Assembly: GCF_000276665.1 (NCBI RefSeq)
Contig: NW_004955472.1
Span: 12,204,630 to 12,268,629, forward strand
Direction: 5' to 3'
Length of the DNA: 64,000 nt
Origin: Chinchilla lanigera
Taxonomy: Eukaryota > Chordata > Mammalia > Rodentia > Chinchillidae
The notes under the pieces are model-generated. The model had not been told where the DNA came from. It searched no databases and saw nothing but the letters and a program-made list of their open reading frames with translations. Shown here one piece after another: positions 8,970-21,074 of the stretch; the stretch's first letter is position 1; every line of letters starts with the position of its first letter. The translations under genes were made by a program, and so were the position numbers.

Positions 8970-11900
8970 GTTTCAGACACAGTTTGCTAAGTTCCTTCAA
9001 GCACCTGTTCCCTTCCTGCTCAAAATGAATGTAATAGGACTTAAAGTGTTGGCTGTGATAAGGAAGGCCTAATTGCCCCCAAAAAATACAGACTCGGGAC
9101 CAGGTTTTCTTTTCCTTCTATCTTTCTTTCCCTTTTTTTTAATTGATAGGCATTGCAGAAGGTGCAAACTAAAGTTAATCAAGCATATACAGGAAGAGAC
9201 AAAATAGGCATTTCAGTTACTGATCCGTTTGATATGAGTCAAGTGACTGTGGCTACCGAGAATTTTTTTTAAATATTGAAAGCAAGCAAATAAAGAAGCT
9301 AGAGTCTGCATGAAAAGAAGCATGGTCTAGTTGAAGAAGATAACCGTCCCCTTAACCCCTACACTCATGTCAAATGAGAAGCACAGTCAGCTCAAAACAT
9401 CACACTTAGGAAGGGCAGGGACAAATAAGAACATGTTGAATAGAAAGGGGCCAGGACAGTGAAACTGAAATCACAATGGAGCGGCGGGGAGGGGGTTACT
9501 GAAGGACTTGGAGCAGTTAAACCCACTGAGAGAAGAGCTTAGTAAAAAAAGCTTAAATATATGGGAGAGTGTCACATGGAAAAAAATTGATCTACAGACA
9601 AGCATTTAAAGGCCATTGATTAAGATATTTGAGGACTATTCAAAACCCAGAAATCTATTATTTGAAGACTTATTGTAGGGTGAATAATTTTAAAGACCTA
9701 ATCTATGATAGTAGAGCTAAAGTTGGTGTATTGTATTCAGGAATTTTGCTAAATGAACAGATTATGGCTGCTCTTGCTAACAAGAGAAAAAATGGGTCCC
9801 TATGTGAAATGATGGGTACATTAATTTGTTTCACTATAAGAACCATTTTACTACATACATGTAGCATGCTATATATTTTAAATACATATGAATTTTAACT
9901 TTTTACTTTTGTAATGTGACTGTTAAAAAATTTAAATTATTGATGTAGTCACGTATATTTCTATTAGCCCTGTTCTGTGCTATACGGAAAGAGTATATTA
10001 TCTTTATTTTGTTATGTTCAAAAAAGAAACTCAAATCTATACATCCTGAGGGTGCCAGAACTTGGCTTTTCTATCACACATGGCTAATATTAGAAAAAAA
10101 GACAAACTGCTGAGAAGAGCAGGATCATCGCTGCTCCCTGCGCTCTTTCTTCTAAGCATTGCAGAGGTCTAAGCAGAAACCCCCTCTTTGAAATGCATAG
10201 TTCTCTGTTCTAGACATTCCCAGACAATGAAATGAAGGCATCTCTGGAACATATTCAGTAGAAGACATATTTCTTCTCTTCTTTGCTCCCTTATTTCGTG
10301 TGGGGAGTAATCTTTTAGGTGTTCTTCCTTCGCTGCGGCTGTTTGTGCCTGGGTGGAGCTCATCACAGAGGACATCAGGACGTAGCTCTTTCCTTCTTTT
10401 GCAGGGGAAACAGCTACATATACTTGCAGGCCTGTGACAGAAATGAAGCTACAGATAGGTTGTGTCTTCCCACCCTCACCCTACTAAATAAGATCCCAAA
10501 GTTCACAGTCCAGGTTATGGTTTTAAGAAATAACCTTGGAACTTCTCATTCCTGACTGGCTCCTTTCAAGTCCTGGGAGAGGCTCTTTCTCACAGGAACG
10601 CTCCCCAAATCCCAACTGCTGAGTCTCTGAGCCTTTTTTTTCCTACTCTAGTCATGCCCAGTAATGTCAGAGAAGCACAATGCTCACAGCAAACGCATTC
10701 CCCTCCCACCGCGCCCCCAGCTTTCAGTTCTCAACAGAAGCGTCTGCATGAGCAGCATCTGAGACTGTGAGTACAGACCAAGATTCTAACCAGGAAGCCA
10801 AAGGAAATAAACATCTGATGACTGAAATTCCCTTATAGTGTGTGATGCACCGCTGAGAGCCCAGAAGCATCTGAAAAGGGTTTCCCTGCACTCTCAAGTC
10901 CCTTCATTAAACTTGATTCAGGGAAAATTTCATATCCCTCCCAAACCAAGTTCTGCAGTTAAAATACATACAGCTAGGCTTTTTCTTAGTCCTCTTCCTT
11001 AGCTGGGACCACTGTTTTTACAATATAGTTGCTCACGCTCCATGCACATAAAATGAAACAAAACTCCTTCCTTTACAGAATTTTAAAACTCTAGATAGCA
11101 AATATTAAAATCCCTTCAGTGTGTACATGACTTTGGATCTAGACTACATTGTCTTTTACCTATGTGATCATATTTCAACCAACTCTTAAAAGGAAATAGT
11201 AAAAACAGCCAGAGGAACATGCAATTAAAAGAAATGAATACAGATTTTTGCCTAAAATTTAGGGATTCAGGCAGTTAGGGTGGAGAAGAGTGGGTTTCTG
11301 GTAGTTAAATGGGTCAACAAGTAGTTTTCCTCATACCAAATAAAACTGAGGGTGTTGCAAGCAGTTTATTTTGGAGGCATATTTCCACGAACTGTCAATC
11401 ACCTTCAGTTAACAGAAAATTACACCCATATATTCTTAGAAATCTCTTTGTTCTGCCCTCACTGTGTAGTGCTGAGTGGTAACGTTCCTCTTTGAGGTGG
11501 TGTATATTAAATACACATGACTTAATGTGAAAATGCTGGGGATTTTTTTGCTAATTTTTACATACTTTCCCAGACTAGATACACAAATATTCTTAGAAAT
11601 ATTTTGCAGAGTTTTTAAGTCATGATTTCACACATGCTCAGACAGCTCTTTGAATAGTGATAATATTGTCCCAACAATTAATAGTTCATTGTAAGGCAGT
11701 GATTATTTTTTTGGTAGGAAAAATTATTGAAACTAGCTATTTTCAATAGCATAACTATTTCTTTTTACTCTTATGTGTGAAATATCAGACAAATACTGCC
11801 TAAGTACCTGTAGAAAATATAAAGGCAGTATTAGTGCTGCAGAAATTAATTTTTAAAAAGTTTCACTGAGACATAGGAGCCAATATAGATGTAGAAAACA

Positions 11901-12035
11901 CTGTACTATACAAAAATAGAACAGTCTGTGATAATATTAACTTTCAATGTCAATTGTTTTATATTTGCATGAACTTTCACACACGTTTTCTCTTTTCATA
12001 AGACTTCTGTGCATGTGCGTTATCTCCTTGTAAGT
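8970..12035. other. Unrecognised sequence, no gene seen
   Basis: Holds short chance ORFs (9629-9898 plus, 10169-10375 minus, 10319-10555 plus) without recognisable domains. 10386-10404 reads as a good splice-acceptor tract (pyrimidine run ending in GCAG), but no matching donor or long open frame follows, so no exon is called. A near-palindrome GTGTATATTAAATACACATG lies near 11501. No mobile element was recognised in most of the span. Confidence 0.45.
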
Positions 12036-12039
12036 CCTC

Positions 12040-12180
12040 TGAGATAATTTAAGAATGCTACTCCCAGTTTAACAGTGACAAAATGGAAGTTTAAAGAGGT
12101 TAGATAACCTTCCCAAAGCAATAGGGTAGCTAATCAGGGACAGATCCTACAACTTCTACTGGTCAACCAAAATTACAAAT
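12040..12180 (-). repeat. MIR SINE fragment
   Basis: 'gtttaaagaggttagataac' and 'cttcccaaagcaatagggta' match diverged MIR complement ('cagagaggttaagtaacttg...cccaaggtcacacagcta'). Confidence 0.6.
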
Positions 12181-12329
12181 CCATGGAATGTCTGTATATG
12201 AGTCTTACAAATTGGATTATCATATGCTCCTACCATTTTGCTACTTGAGAACAATATGTCACTTGAATACAGTCCAAAGGAATTTAACTGAGAATACACC
12301 GTCTAATAATATTTATGTACGCTATGCCA

Positions 12330-12480
12330 TAAATAATCACCATGGGGGTCAATCTTTGGAGAGAGACAACATTATTCTCATTTTACTGATGATAAAACCA
12401 AGATTCAAAGAGATAAATTTATGTGAAATGATTAGAAAGGAAGTGGAAGCTGGCTTTCATAAATGGCAGAGATAGCATCT
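12330..12480 (-). repeat. MIR SINE fragment
   Basis: 'acattattctcattttactg' and 'atgataaaaccaagattcaa' match the MIR complement for 'attatccccattttacagatgaggaaactgaggctca'. Confidence 0.6.
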
Positions 12481-12639
12481 TTGCCCCTCCTTAAACATGT
12501 CAAGTGTGTCTGTAGAGTGCCAGGTCATTTTGCAGCAAGCAAACCCCTTAAAAGTATGCAGGCTATGAAATAAACACTAGAGCCTCTCTGTGGACAGTCT
12601 AGAAAATTACTTTGTTGAATCAAATTAAGCCCTACATTT

Positions 12640-12870
12640 AAAAAAATTTTAAAACTTTCACATGAGAAATACAACATGTAAATAAAGAACAAAATAAAAG
12701 AAATAATAGGAAGTAAGGAGATAGATTTTGTTGAAATGGACAAGAGATGGAGGGAGGGAGGAAAAGGGAACAAAAAATTAAGACATACATGTACCATCTT
12801 CCCACAAGGCATGCACACATGCACGGCACACATGTACTAATAAAGAATAAAAACAGAAAAATATGAAGCA
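12640..12870 (+). repeat. Possible LINE 3'-end fragment with A-rich terminus
   Basis: A purine-rich stretch (gagggagggaggaaaaggga) is followed by 'catgtaccatcttcccaca' and a terminus 'catgtactaataaagaata'. A similar order (purine-rich, then ATGTACATGCACCAACTCCCC, then GGACTAATAAAAAC) occurs at 41095-41285, so both may be copies of one family. A purine-rich block followed by AATAAA and an A-rich end resembles an L1 3'UTR, but the family is not recognised. Confidence 0.35.
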
Positions 12871-13322
12871 ATTAAATGCTTATAATGTCATGAAGGAAAA
12901 TTATTAGCAAGGCTTTATTCTCAGAGGGGACCACTCTGAATCGAGAGTGATGCTGCACGTCTTCTGCAGACTAACGACCCAAAGCCAGTTCTATCTAGAT
13001 GAAATGGGTCTTTGTGCATACATTTGCTTCCTAGAACATCTGCACTGTTTAGGACTGAGCCCTATCCATCCTCCTGACTGCTGGACACCTACACTATTAC
13101 CTCTCAGATGGAAGCAAAGTGACAGCCCAAACCTCTATTTAGCACTGCTCTTGCTTGGAATCCCATATTTTCTGGAATAAAATGTATTATTTAATGCATT
13201 AGTAAACAATATCAAACTGTACTGAAGAACACAAAAGCAAGTAATCAGTACTGAGTATAAATAATTATTCACATTTTAACATCTAGCCCAGAATTGGTCT
13301 TCAGTAAATATTTGTAGAGCTG

Positions 13323-13453
13323 GGGGCTGGGGATTTAGCTCAGCGGCAAAGCGCCTGCCTGGCAAGCGCAAGGTCGTGAGTTTGGTTCCTGGAACCGGAG
13401 AAAAACCAAAACCAAAAAAAAAAATAAAATTAAATTTAAAAAAAAATAAAATA
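13323..13453 (+). mobile_element. ID-type SINE, young copy with 17-bp target-site duplication
   Basis: GGGGCTGGGGATTTAGCTCA start, GCGCCTGCCTGGCAAGCGC middle, decayed B box GAGTTTGGTTCC, then a long A-rich tail. It is flanked by perfect 17-bp direct repeats AAATATTTGTAGAGCTG at 13306-13322 and 13454-13470. A perfect duplication implies a fairly recent L1-mediated insertion. It can serve as the reference copy for the family in this window. Confidence 0.95.
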
Positions 13454-13574
13454 AAATATTTGTAGAGCTGAACCCAATAATATCAAAAATTATATTCAAA
13501 GGAAAATTTCTTTTGAAATTTTTATGCAGTGGTGTATAGAATCTACAATGACTAACTGAAAATTCAGTGTTCCT

Positions 13575-13740
13575 TTGTTTAGAATCATAGAGCTTGTGGA
13601 AGATATACAGACACTCACATCTGATGAACAAACTAAGCTCCAGAGAGAATGCCCAAAGACACAAAGATGAGTGGAAAAAGTAGGCCATGAGCCCAGAACG
13701 CCAGACTCTTGATTCAGTGTTCCTCGTACATCACCACTTA
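13575..13740 (-). repeat. MIR SINE fragment
   Basis: 'gatgaacaaactaagctcca' then 'gagagaatgcccaaagacac' match the MIR complement. Old and diverged. Confidence 0.5.
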
Positions 13741-13916
13741 GAAGTGCCGTTCATAAACTAATCACATTGCCAAATATGTGGCTACTGTAAAATAGATTTC
13801 TAGGTACTTATATGTTCAGGCTGGCATATTCAGATGTTTTAAAAATCCTCAGTACTTTTAACCTAGGCCTCAGAGTCATGAAACAGATTCTAATCTCCCT
13901 CTCTCTTTCTCTTTCT

Positions 13917-14025
13917 CCTCTCCAATCCCCCAGGAGGAGAGTTGCTGTTTTCCAGGCTGGACTCAAACTCCCAGTCCTTCCATCTCAGCTCCCCATGTCA
14001 TTAGGATTATAGTTGCGTGTCACCA
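13917..14025 (-). mobile_element. B1-type SINE, interrupted by assembly gap
   Basis: Complement of B1: 'ttccaggctggactcaaact' then 'cccagtccttccatctcagc' and 'attaggattatagttgcgtg', running straight into the N-run at 14026. The remaining B1 5' end, or the element behind it, is hidden by the gap. Confidence 0.75.
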
Positions 14026-14273
14026 NNNNNNNNNNNNNNNNNNNNNNNNNNNNNNNNNNNNNNNNNNNNNNNNNNNNNNNNNNNNNNNNNNNNNNNNNNN
14101 NNNNNNNNNNNNNNNNNNNNNNNNNNNNNNNNNNNNNNNNNNNNNNNNNNNNNNNNNNNNNNNNNNNNNNNNNNNNNNNNNNNNNNNNNNNNNNNNNNNN
14201 NNNNNNNNNNNNNNNNNNNNNNNNNNNNNNNNNNNNNNNNNNNNNNNNNNNNNNNNNNNNNNNNNNNNNNNNN
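14026..14273. other. Assembly gap (248 N)
   Basis: Run of N. The sequence on the left is a B1 SINE, a common cause of local assembly failure. Any ORF drawn across it is an artefact. Confidence 0.99.
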
Positions 14274-14845
14274 TTAAATTATTAAATTTAACAAAAATAT
14301 ATTTGTTAAATTGACCAACAAAAAGATCAAACTGACTTAAGCAAAAAGTCCAACTAACTTATCTCTTGTAACTAAAGAGTCTAGAAATAGACGTGTTTCA
14401 GATATGGCATGATCCACTAGCTTGAATCATGCTACCAGGTCCTAATTTCCTTCTGTCTACTCTGTTCCTCTATATTGTCTCTGCTTTCAAGACCCACATA
14501 TCACAGTTTACTGTCAGCATCTCTAAGTCTACATCCTCCCAAATTCAATTCCTTTGAGTCAGTCAAAACCAACTATACTGGACAAAAATGTCCCTTAGGT
14601 CACTTACATATGCAATAATTAATTTTATGTACTCCTTTTAGTATCTATCTCATCTAATAAGAATACGTGAGCTGTTTTGAAGAAGCCTAGCACTGACCTT
14701 TGAGCACCAGAGGCAGACATTTTTATACATAACTGCCACGGCTGCAGTTCTGCCCTGTACCCAACACTTCAGCTCTGCCTGATTGTGGTTTCCATCCTGT
14801 ACTGTGTCATCGTGTATCATCGTGTCTTTACTTCAGATTCCCTTG
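14274..14845. other. Unrecognised AT-rich sequence
   Basis: AT-rich to about 14350, then mixed sequence; no repeat family or exon recognised. Confidence 0.45.
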
Positions 14846-14849
14846 TCCT

Positions 14850-15150
14850 TCCTTATCTCCCTGAAAAATGCTTATTGACTGATACGTGCATCACTTTCCC
14901 TAGAAACTCTTCCCTGATTATTGCCTTCTCTCGAGTGAAATCTACTACTACATTGTTCTTAGACCTTCGTACATATCTCAACAGGACAATCAGTATTACA
15001 CAGTATTCCTTTTTTACATGTCTTGCCAAGACTGTTGGCATACATGCCAAGACTGTTGGATCCATGTCATCTTTGTGTCCCCAAGGCCTGATTCAGTGTC
15101 TGAAATGGCAGTCATCCATCAACTACTGTAAAAGAATTAATTGCACAGTC
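14850..15150 (+). repeat. LINE-2 (L2) 3'-end fragment
   Basis: 'ctagaaactcttccctgatt' followed further on by 'catgtcatctttgtgtcccc', 'aaggcctgattcagtgtctg' and 'aaa' fits the L2 3' end ('gaagccttccctgac ... catgtctgt...gtatccccagc...tagcacagtgcctgg'). An open frame of 133 codons crosses it, but this is L2-derived non-coding sequence, not a gene. A 15-bp word TGCCAAGACTGTTGG occurs twice, 24 bp apart, near 15022 and 15046. Confidence 0.55.
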
Positions 15151-15189
15151 AATGAAATCTGGTTCCTTGTACCTGAAACATACTAACTC

Positions 15190-16050
15190 CCCCCTCACTT
15201 AAAACATGATTGCAAATAATGCATTTCTCTCCCAGAGTCCACTCCAACTGCTTGGCAATAACAAGTGGATTTGTATTCTTCCATTTGCACAAACTAGAAG
15301 TGATCTTGACCTTGCTTTCTAACTATCGTTCAGGACAAAAGTATTAATTTGTTTTTATAAAATGGTGAGAATCCACTACCACTACATCTGAGACACCTCG
15401 ACATTAAAGTGTGTGCTTCCCAGTAGTTCCACAGTCATATATAACCATTGTCCTAGGGTGTCTTTGCTAAGATTACTGGAATATTTTTAACAGAATTTTT
15501 GACTGTACAATTTGTGTCATTAATTAGTAATTATCAACTATGGTAGTTAATTTGAGAAAAAGAATCTGTGCTTCAGAAATTTGGTATAGAGTCATAATAT
15601 TCCTGCTACTCCTTCAATACCATGGTGTTGCCACTGATTACATCAAAGGAGTACAGGGTGAGTACTAGGGAGCTGCAGGACAGGAGCTGAAGTGGGGTTA
15701 CAATTTTGTGTGCCCCTTCTGGCCCCCACCGCATTATTTTTATACAAGGAAAAAAAATTTTAAAGAGTCTAAAAAGGCCTAGAGGAGGAAAAGTAACATG
15801 CAGTGAGAAGAAGCAAGTCATTACCCTTGCTTTGCTTATAGGAGTGTACAGATAAACATCTGATGTCATATCCAGCTGCCAGCATGAAAGAGTCCCCAAA
15901 GCATGCATCCTTGGCACGACTAACTTAAGCCCAGGGATTGCACAGATTATACTACTGACTTGGATGTGGCTACTATTTATTAGAGCCTATTTAATAAGTT
16001 GGCCAGAAGTTTACTGTCAATCTTAAGACCAGTGCATTTAGTGGAAGATA
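15190..16050. other. Unrecognised sequence
   Basis: No repeat consensus recognised. A minus-strand ORF of 103 codons at 15606-15917 has no known domain and no supporting context. Confidence 0.4.
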
Positions 16051-16055
16051 TTATC

Positions 16056-16465
16056 TGCTGTGGTTTGGATATAGTTTGAGTATATCCTCAAGGGTTCGTG
16101 TGTTGAACTTTAATTTCCATTATGAGATATTACGAGAGTGAAAACTTAATTCATCTAAGTTATTTAAAGATGGGTATTTGGAGATTGATAAACATTAGAG
16201 ACAATCGTCAGGGTGGAGTCCTTGTGACTGAATCTTGGTGGCCTTATAAGAAATGGGAGGGAGAGACAGAAAGGTATACACAAGAGGTATACACTGTCTT
16301 TTACCACGTGATACACCGTAGTGTCTTGGGACTCTGTCAGCTAAAGCCATCTCTAGAGGTAGCCCCCTAATCTTGGACATTCAGAAACATGAACAGAATA
16401 AATCTTTTTTTTTAAAGTTACCCATCCACAGATATTTTGTTGTAGTAATGAAAAACTTATTGATA
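16056..16465 (+). mobile_element. Solitary LTR of ERVL-MaLR type
   Basis: Opens TGCTGTGGTTTGGATATAGT, continues 'gggttcgtgtgttgaacttt', and near the 3' end has 'ctaatcttggacattcagaa' and a poly(A) signal AATAAA (16397-16402), then 'ccatccacagatattttgtt'. This is the classic MaLR LTR layout ('tgctatggtttgaatg...tgttgaaa...cttggacttcc...aataaa...ggtattttgttat'). Old solo LTR; no internal retroviral genes are present. Confidence 0.8.
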
Positions 16466-16659
16466 TACTATTCAAGCTTGATGATATTTAATTCACTATT
16501 CATGATTTAGGGAAAAACAAAGGAATTTGGAGATCATGTGTTTATGTTTACTGAACATGCTCCCTCAGTCCCTCAGTACTGTAATACAGATGCTATTAGC
16601 ATTACAAAGCCACTTAAAGACCATACCTTACACAGCTGGAAAAACAATTCAACACAGGG

Positions 16660-16955
16660 TTCTAAAGAGTAATGCCTTTACATGCCTCCCCTCAAACTCA
16701 GGCTTGGTACATACGGTCCCACTTGCCAGGGATACCGTTCTCCCACTGCCTCCCTGATCCCCCAGTTTCCTGGTCAAATCTTGTATTTCCTTCAGATCAT
16801 AGCTACTTCCCATGATCTCTTGCATTAGTTATACCCCTCTTGATTCCTGATTTTTCTTTATCACACTGAAATTCTTTGTTCAGTGTTGTGCCTTCTCTAG
16901 TTAATTATGAACTTCATGAGGTCTAGAACCCTTTCTATCTTGTTCATAGCTATGA
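16660..16955 (+). repeat. LINE-2 (L2) fragment
   Basis: 'ttcctggtcaaatcttgtat' and 'aattatgaacttcatgaggt' then 'ctagaaccctttctatcttg' match the L2 3' end ('agactgtaagctccatgagggcagggaccatgtctg'). Confidence 0.6.
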
Positions 16956-16959
16956 AGAA

Positions 16960-19900
16960 GGAAGTAGGAGCATCAGGTAGTCTGATTAAACTTAGGGAGA
17001 ATGAAAAGAATGTTTTCCTTAAGCTTCTACAATTAAAAAAGTAAGATATCTGGAAATAAAAGAAAATGTCAGGATAAGATTATATAAAGCTGTCTCGCAT
17101 GTCAGGCATTGAACTGTGATGCTTAGAGGCTGCAAAGATAGACAAGTAATAGCTATCTTACTTGAATCAAAAAATAGTTTGATGAAGTAGGAGAATATCT
17201 GGATTCCTGAAATAGGGAAAAGTAAAAGGGAAAGACAAACTGGGGAGAAAGAAGACTTTGAACAAGTTTGATAATTTCAATAATCCCTTTCCCTTCTTCA
17301 CCTGAGTGACCTCTAACATATATTCTGCTTTCAGATTTGTGTTTTACAATTGAATGTGGACCCCCAAAAACATCTTTCTTAAAATGTATGAAAACATTTT
17401 GGGCCCTTGTGCATGGTTATATTTTTCCAAAGAAGAGTTCAACCAAGTACTTATGGACACCTGCTCTCTGGTCAGTATTGTGATACCCACTGCAGGTTTC
17501 ACGCCGTTAGAGATGGTTTGTCTCGCCTTCGTGTCTTAGCTCTTCACGGCCTTCTCAGACACATAAGTGCGTGGGGGGGGGCGGTGCTCACATGCAGACG
17601 CACACGCTCATCCTCTTTTTCCCTCTTAAATCAGCAGTCCATAATAACAAGAACACATTTTGGTACTGAGTTGGGTAAGGAAAACCAAGAAAGTTGCTTA
17701 TGTGACTCACTCCTTGTCATATTTTATGAAGTTTCATTTATTTGACAGCCCCCCTCCCGTGTGACCCCAACAATCTTGGCAGCAGCACTGAGGCCTGATG
17801 ACAATGACTAAGTCCAGTACCCTGATCAAAAGATAAGGCTCTTCCAGCTCTGTTTTCTAATGGCAAGAAAAACTATGTGAGTCTCCATCTGGATATTAGA
17901 GCCTTGCAATTCCACAAATAACACTCATACTTGAAGTTTCCAATGACAAACGAAGAAAGAGGAGCATGAATTTTAAGATGTGTCCTTTTGGCAATTAAGG
18001 ACTTACTAACAGAAGCTGGTACTGGAGAAGGAGGCGATCTAAAAATCCTTTCCTCCTAAATCACTATTCTTTGATAAGGATGCCCCATGGAGTTTGGAGT
18101 GACATGATAAAAGATAAGCACAGCATTTGGGAAATTCTCAAGAAGCCAGAAAAATAGCAGTGCAGAGGGAGAAAATGTATGCTGAATGAGAATTTTAAAT
18201 AAGTCAGTGTGGCCAATTCCATATATGTAAAGCAGCTTGGAGTTATTCAAAGTAATAAAATTCAGCAGCTAGAGAAATTTCAGTATGAACTAGTACAGAA
18301 GGAAAACAGTGGAGATAATCAGACTTTCACAGAAGCATTTAAAGCTTCAAAAAACTCAATAATAGTTCAAAAAATGTCAGAGTCCAAGGTATAATCCTTG
18401 GACAGAGTTTCCACCTGAAGCCCAAAAGGGGAACTTTGCACAGAATAAAGAGTTAGGGGGTGCAAACAGATTCTGAGTGGAAGGAGAGTCTGTCGCAAAG
18501 TGGAGTAAACCACATGAGCAATGAGAACATAAAGCATAGGCTTTTTTCTCCCGGACTGAATCACATTTTACTGAAAATAATGTGTATGTGTATTAATAGC
18601 TGTACTGCACTGAACAATAGTGTGTGCCCAGTCAACTGAGTGAGGTGGTTGCTGCCCAACGGCCTCCGTGTCCCAAGCCACGAAAGGAAAAAAATCACTG
18701 CCAATAGAAAAAGTGATAGGACAAAGTTAAATCTATTCCGTCACAGAAGCTTCTTTTCCTCCTCCAAGGAAATCTAAAAGCCTGAGCAGAGTCTCGGTTA
18801 AATTGCAAAGGGGTGTTAATAAAGGATTTCCTCTTTTTGATTAAAATCCTATTTGTCTGTCTTCAACAAACTCTAAAAACTGCAATTCTCCGAGTCCAGT
18901 GGATTCCTGCCTGCTGAATCATCCAGGGAAGCTGGAAAACTAGACCGTGCAGGCACACCTCTCAAGGCACAGTCCATCAGCTCAGTTCTACAAACAAGCC
19001 AGCAGCTGGAAGCCTCCTTAGAAGTGGAAAGAGAAACCTGGTGGGTGGCCTGGATGGGAGTCTGGGCTTTGTAATAGAAAGACAGAAGGCGCTTCTGGCC
19101 TAGGAAGCTGCTGAGGGAGGTGCTGGAAACCCAGGGAAAGGTGCCAGTCCACATCAAGACTACATAATCATAAAGGAAAATCCGCCTAGATGCCAACACT
19201 GGCTGTGCTAAAGGGGAGCCCTCATCACCCTAGGGAATGTGTCAGAGATACACTGGCAAGCACAAAGAGAGATACATCAAAGATTTGGGTGTAGTAAGAT
19301 TTAGCACTACAGTTGTTAAAGTACTTTCCCTCAGATGACTGTGTTAAATCTTCACAGTTTCACATACATACAGAAGAAAAAATAGATATTTCATCATTAG
19401 TATTGTGTCCATTTTTTGGGTTTATTGTAAGGCTAGAAATGAGATATGAAATGAATGCTATCCTTTGTATGGCCACTCAGGACGTCATGGGACCACCCAA
19501 GAAGAACAGGTCTGATCCCTCCACTGTGCCCCTATACGGAACCCACATTCAGGTTCCCCATGGCCCTAGTCCTCACACAATAAGCCCACCCACACACCAC
19601 AGAAGGGTTCCCAACTCAAGCCGTCAGGCATCTTTGTCACTAAATGACTCCATCTTTGGGATATCTGTGGTCAACTAATTCGTTAGGGTTTCCACTGCTA
19701 TAACCTTCACGAGGCACAAGCAAGTCAGTCAACCTCCCCTGTCCTTGCCCCTTAATGCTCTTTCTTCTCTTTGGTTTCTCATCTCTTTAAACTACTATAC
19801 AATAGACTTAGATATCTTATTCCTTTATATAAGAGACATATCCCCATAAGATCAATAGCTTCCCCCCACACAATGCTGCATAGCCCACCGATTCCCAGAA

Positions 19901-20165
19901 CTAAGGCCAGGGTGATGATATATTGACTCATTAATGGCACTTTGAAGCCACCGTACTTTCACAGTGTTTCTCACGTGATCTGCCTGGGGCACCATGCATG
20001 ATCTGTATTTCTAAGCTTATTGACATCCTGGCCACATCCTTCCAGACGACAGTCCTCTGCTCCCCTCACAACCGACCTCTGCCACTATACTAGGAAATTT
20101 GGGTGCAGCCCACTAAGCACCCTCAGCCTTCTGTTTCTTGACCTAAGTACACGATAACAAATCTT
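16960..20165. other. Long unrecognised stretch with chance ORFs
   Basis: Mixed sequence with several short ORFs: 17354-17745, 18056-18394, the 108-codon minus ORF at 18873-19199 and the 121-codon plus ORF at 19313-19678. None shows a recognisable domain, signal peptide or splice context. 18870-19200 is GC-richer than its surroundings. A G-run (about 17567-17582) next to CACACGCTC text is local low complexity. Confidence 0.4.
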
Positions 20166-20398
20166 ACCTTTGTTCAGTTTATACTGCCCACTCTGTCAGC
20201 GTGCATTCGGAAGTTTTCGTCTCCAGGAATTGCTCCACACCCAAAATCCTGACTCCAAATATTCCATTTTCTGTCCAGTCTCCTTTCCCCTGCAGTTCTC
20301 AAGACCCTTACGTATGCCTGTTCTTCAAACTCATGGAGTCCTGCAGCTCCTGGGCCTTCGCTACCTCACAGCCCATTCGCATTTCTCGAAACAACAGC

Positions 20399-20762
20399 GC
20401 TCTCTCTATCTCTCCATCTCTGTCTCTCTCTGCCTCTCTGTGTCTCTGTGTCTCTCTGTCTGTCTGTCTGTCTCTGTCTCTGTCTGTCTGTCTGTCTGTC
20501 TCTCTATGTCTCTTTCTGTCTCTCTCCCTCTCTGTTTCTGTCTCTCTCTGTCTCTTTGTCTCTGTCTCCCTCTCTGTCTCTTTCTGTCTCTTTCTGTCTC
20601 TCTCTGTCTCTGTCTCTGTCTCCTCTGTCTCTCTGTCTGTTTCTCTGTGTCTCTCTTTGTCTTTCTCTGTCTCTTTGTCTCTCTGTCTCTCTCTATGTCT
20701 CTCTCTATCTCTCTGTCTCTCTCTGTCTCTTTCTCTCTGTCTCTACCTGTCTCTCTCTCTCT
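20399..20762. repeat. (TCTC/TCTG)n simple-sequence tract
   Basis: About 360 bp built from TCTC, TCTG and TCTT units with (TCTG) runs near 20455-20500. It is open in all forward frames and translates to monotonous Ser/Leu/Val/Cys text. This is typical of tandem tetranucleotide decay, not of coding sequence. Confidence 0.97.
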
Positions 20763-20854
20763 TGAATATATATTTTCAACTTGACATTTCTACATTCTCC
20801 AAAAAAAACTCAAAACCACATGTCCAAAATTGATCTTTTTATCCTTGCTTCTCT

Positions 20855-20855
<1 letters not shown>

Positions 20856-20892
<37 letters not shown>
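20856..20892. repeat. (AC)n microsatellite
   Basis: Near-perfect CA dinucleotide run just downstream of the TCTG tract. Confidence 0.97.
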
Positions 20893-20893
<1 letters not shown>

Positions 20894-21074
20894 CTTCTCT
20901 TATCTCCCCCTCAGTAGAAGATATCACCACCTGAGTGCTTGAGATAGAAGCCTGGTAGTCGTCTATGCCCCCTCCCTCTGCCTTACCCAATTCATCAACA
21001 ATGTTTACCAGTATTATCTCTTAATCTTCTCTCAAATCCAATCCCTTTTCCCTGTTCAAGTAATGAACACCAAC

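Noticed and set aside
10386..10404. Splice-acceptor-like tract TCTTTCCTTCTTTTGCAG
   Set aside because: No convincing donor or sustained open frame follows within exon distance.
13323..13400. tRNA gene
   Set aside because: A and B boxes are present, but this is an ID SINE with an A-tail and target-site duplication. It lacks a complete cloverleaf.
13335..13688. 117-codon minus ORF
   Set aside because: Runs across an ID SINE, its A-rich tail and a MIR fragment, so it is composite non-coding sequence.
14013..14285. Forward open frames of 86-90 codons
   Set aside because: They are almost entirely made of N from the assembly gap.
14785..15186. 133-codon ORF
   Set aside because: Overlaps an L2 3' end; no domain, no splice or promoter context.
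18873..19199. 108-codon minus ORF
   Set aside because: Ser-rich with no motif; no splice sites or homologue recognised.
19313..19678. 121-codon plus ORF
   Set aside because: Composition and context fit chance; no domain recognised.
20170..20833. 204-, 210- and 105-codon ORFs rich in Ser, Leu, Val and Cys
   Set aside because: Translations of the TCTC/TCTG simple repeat in three frames; no coding signal.
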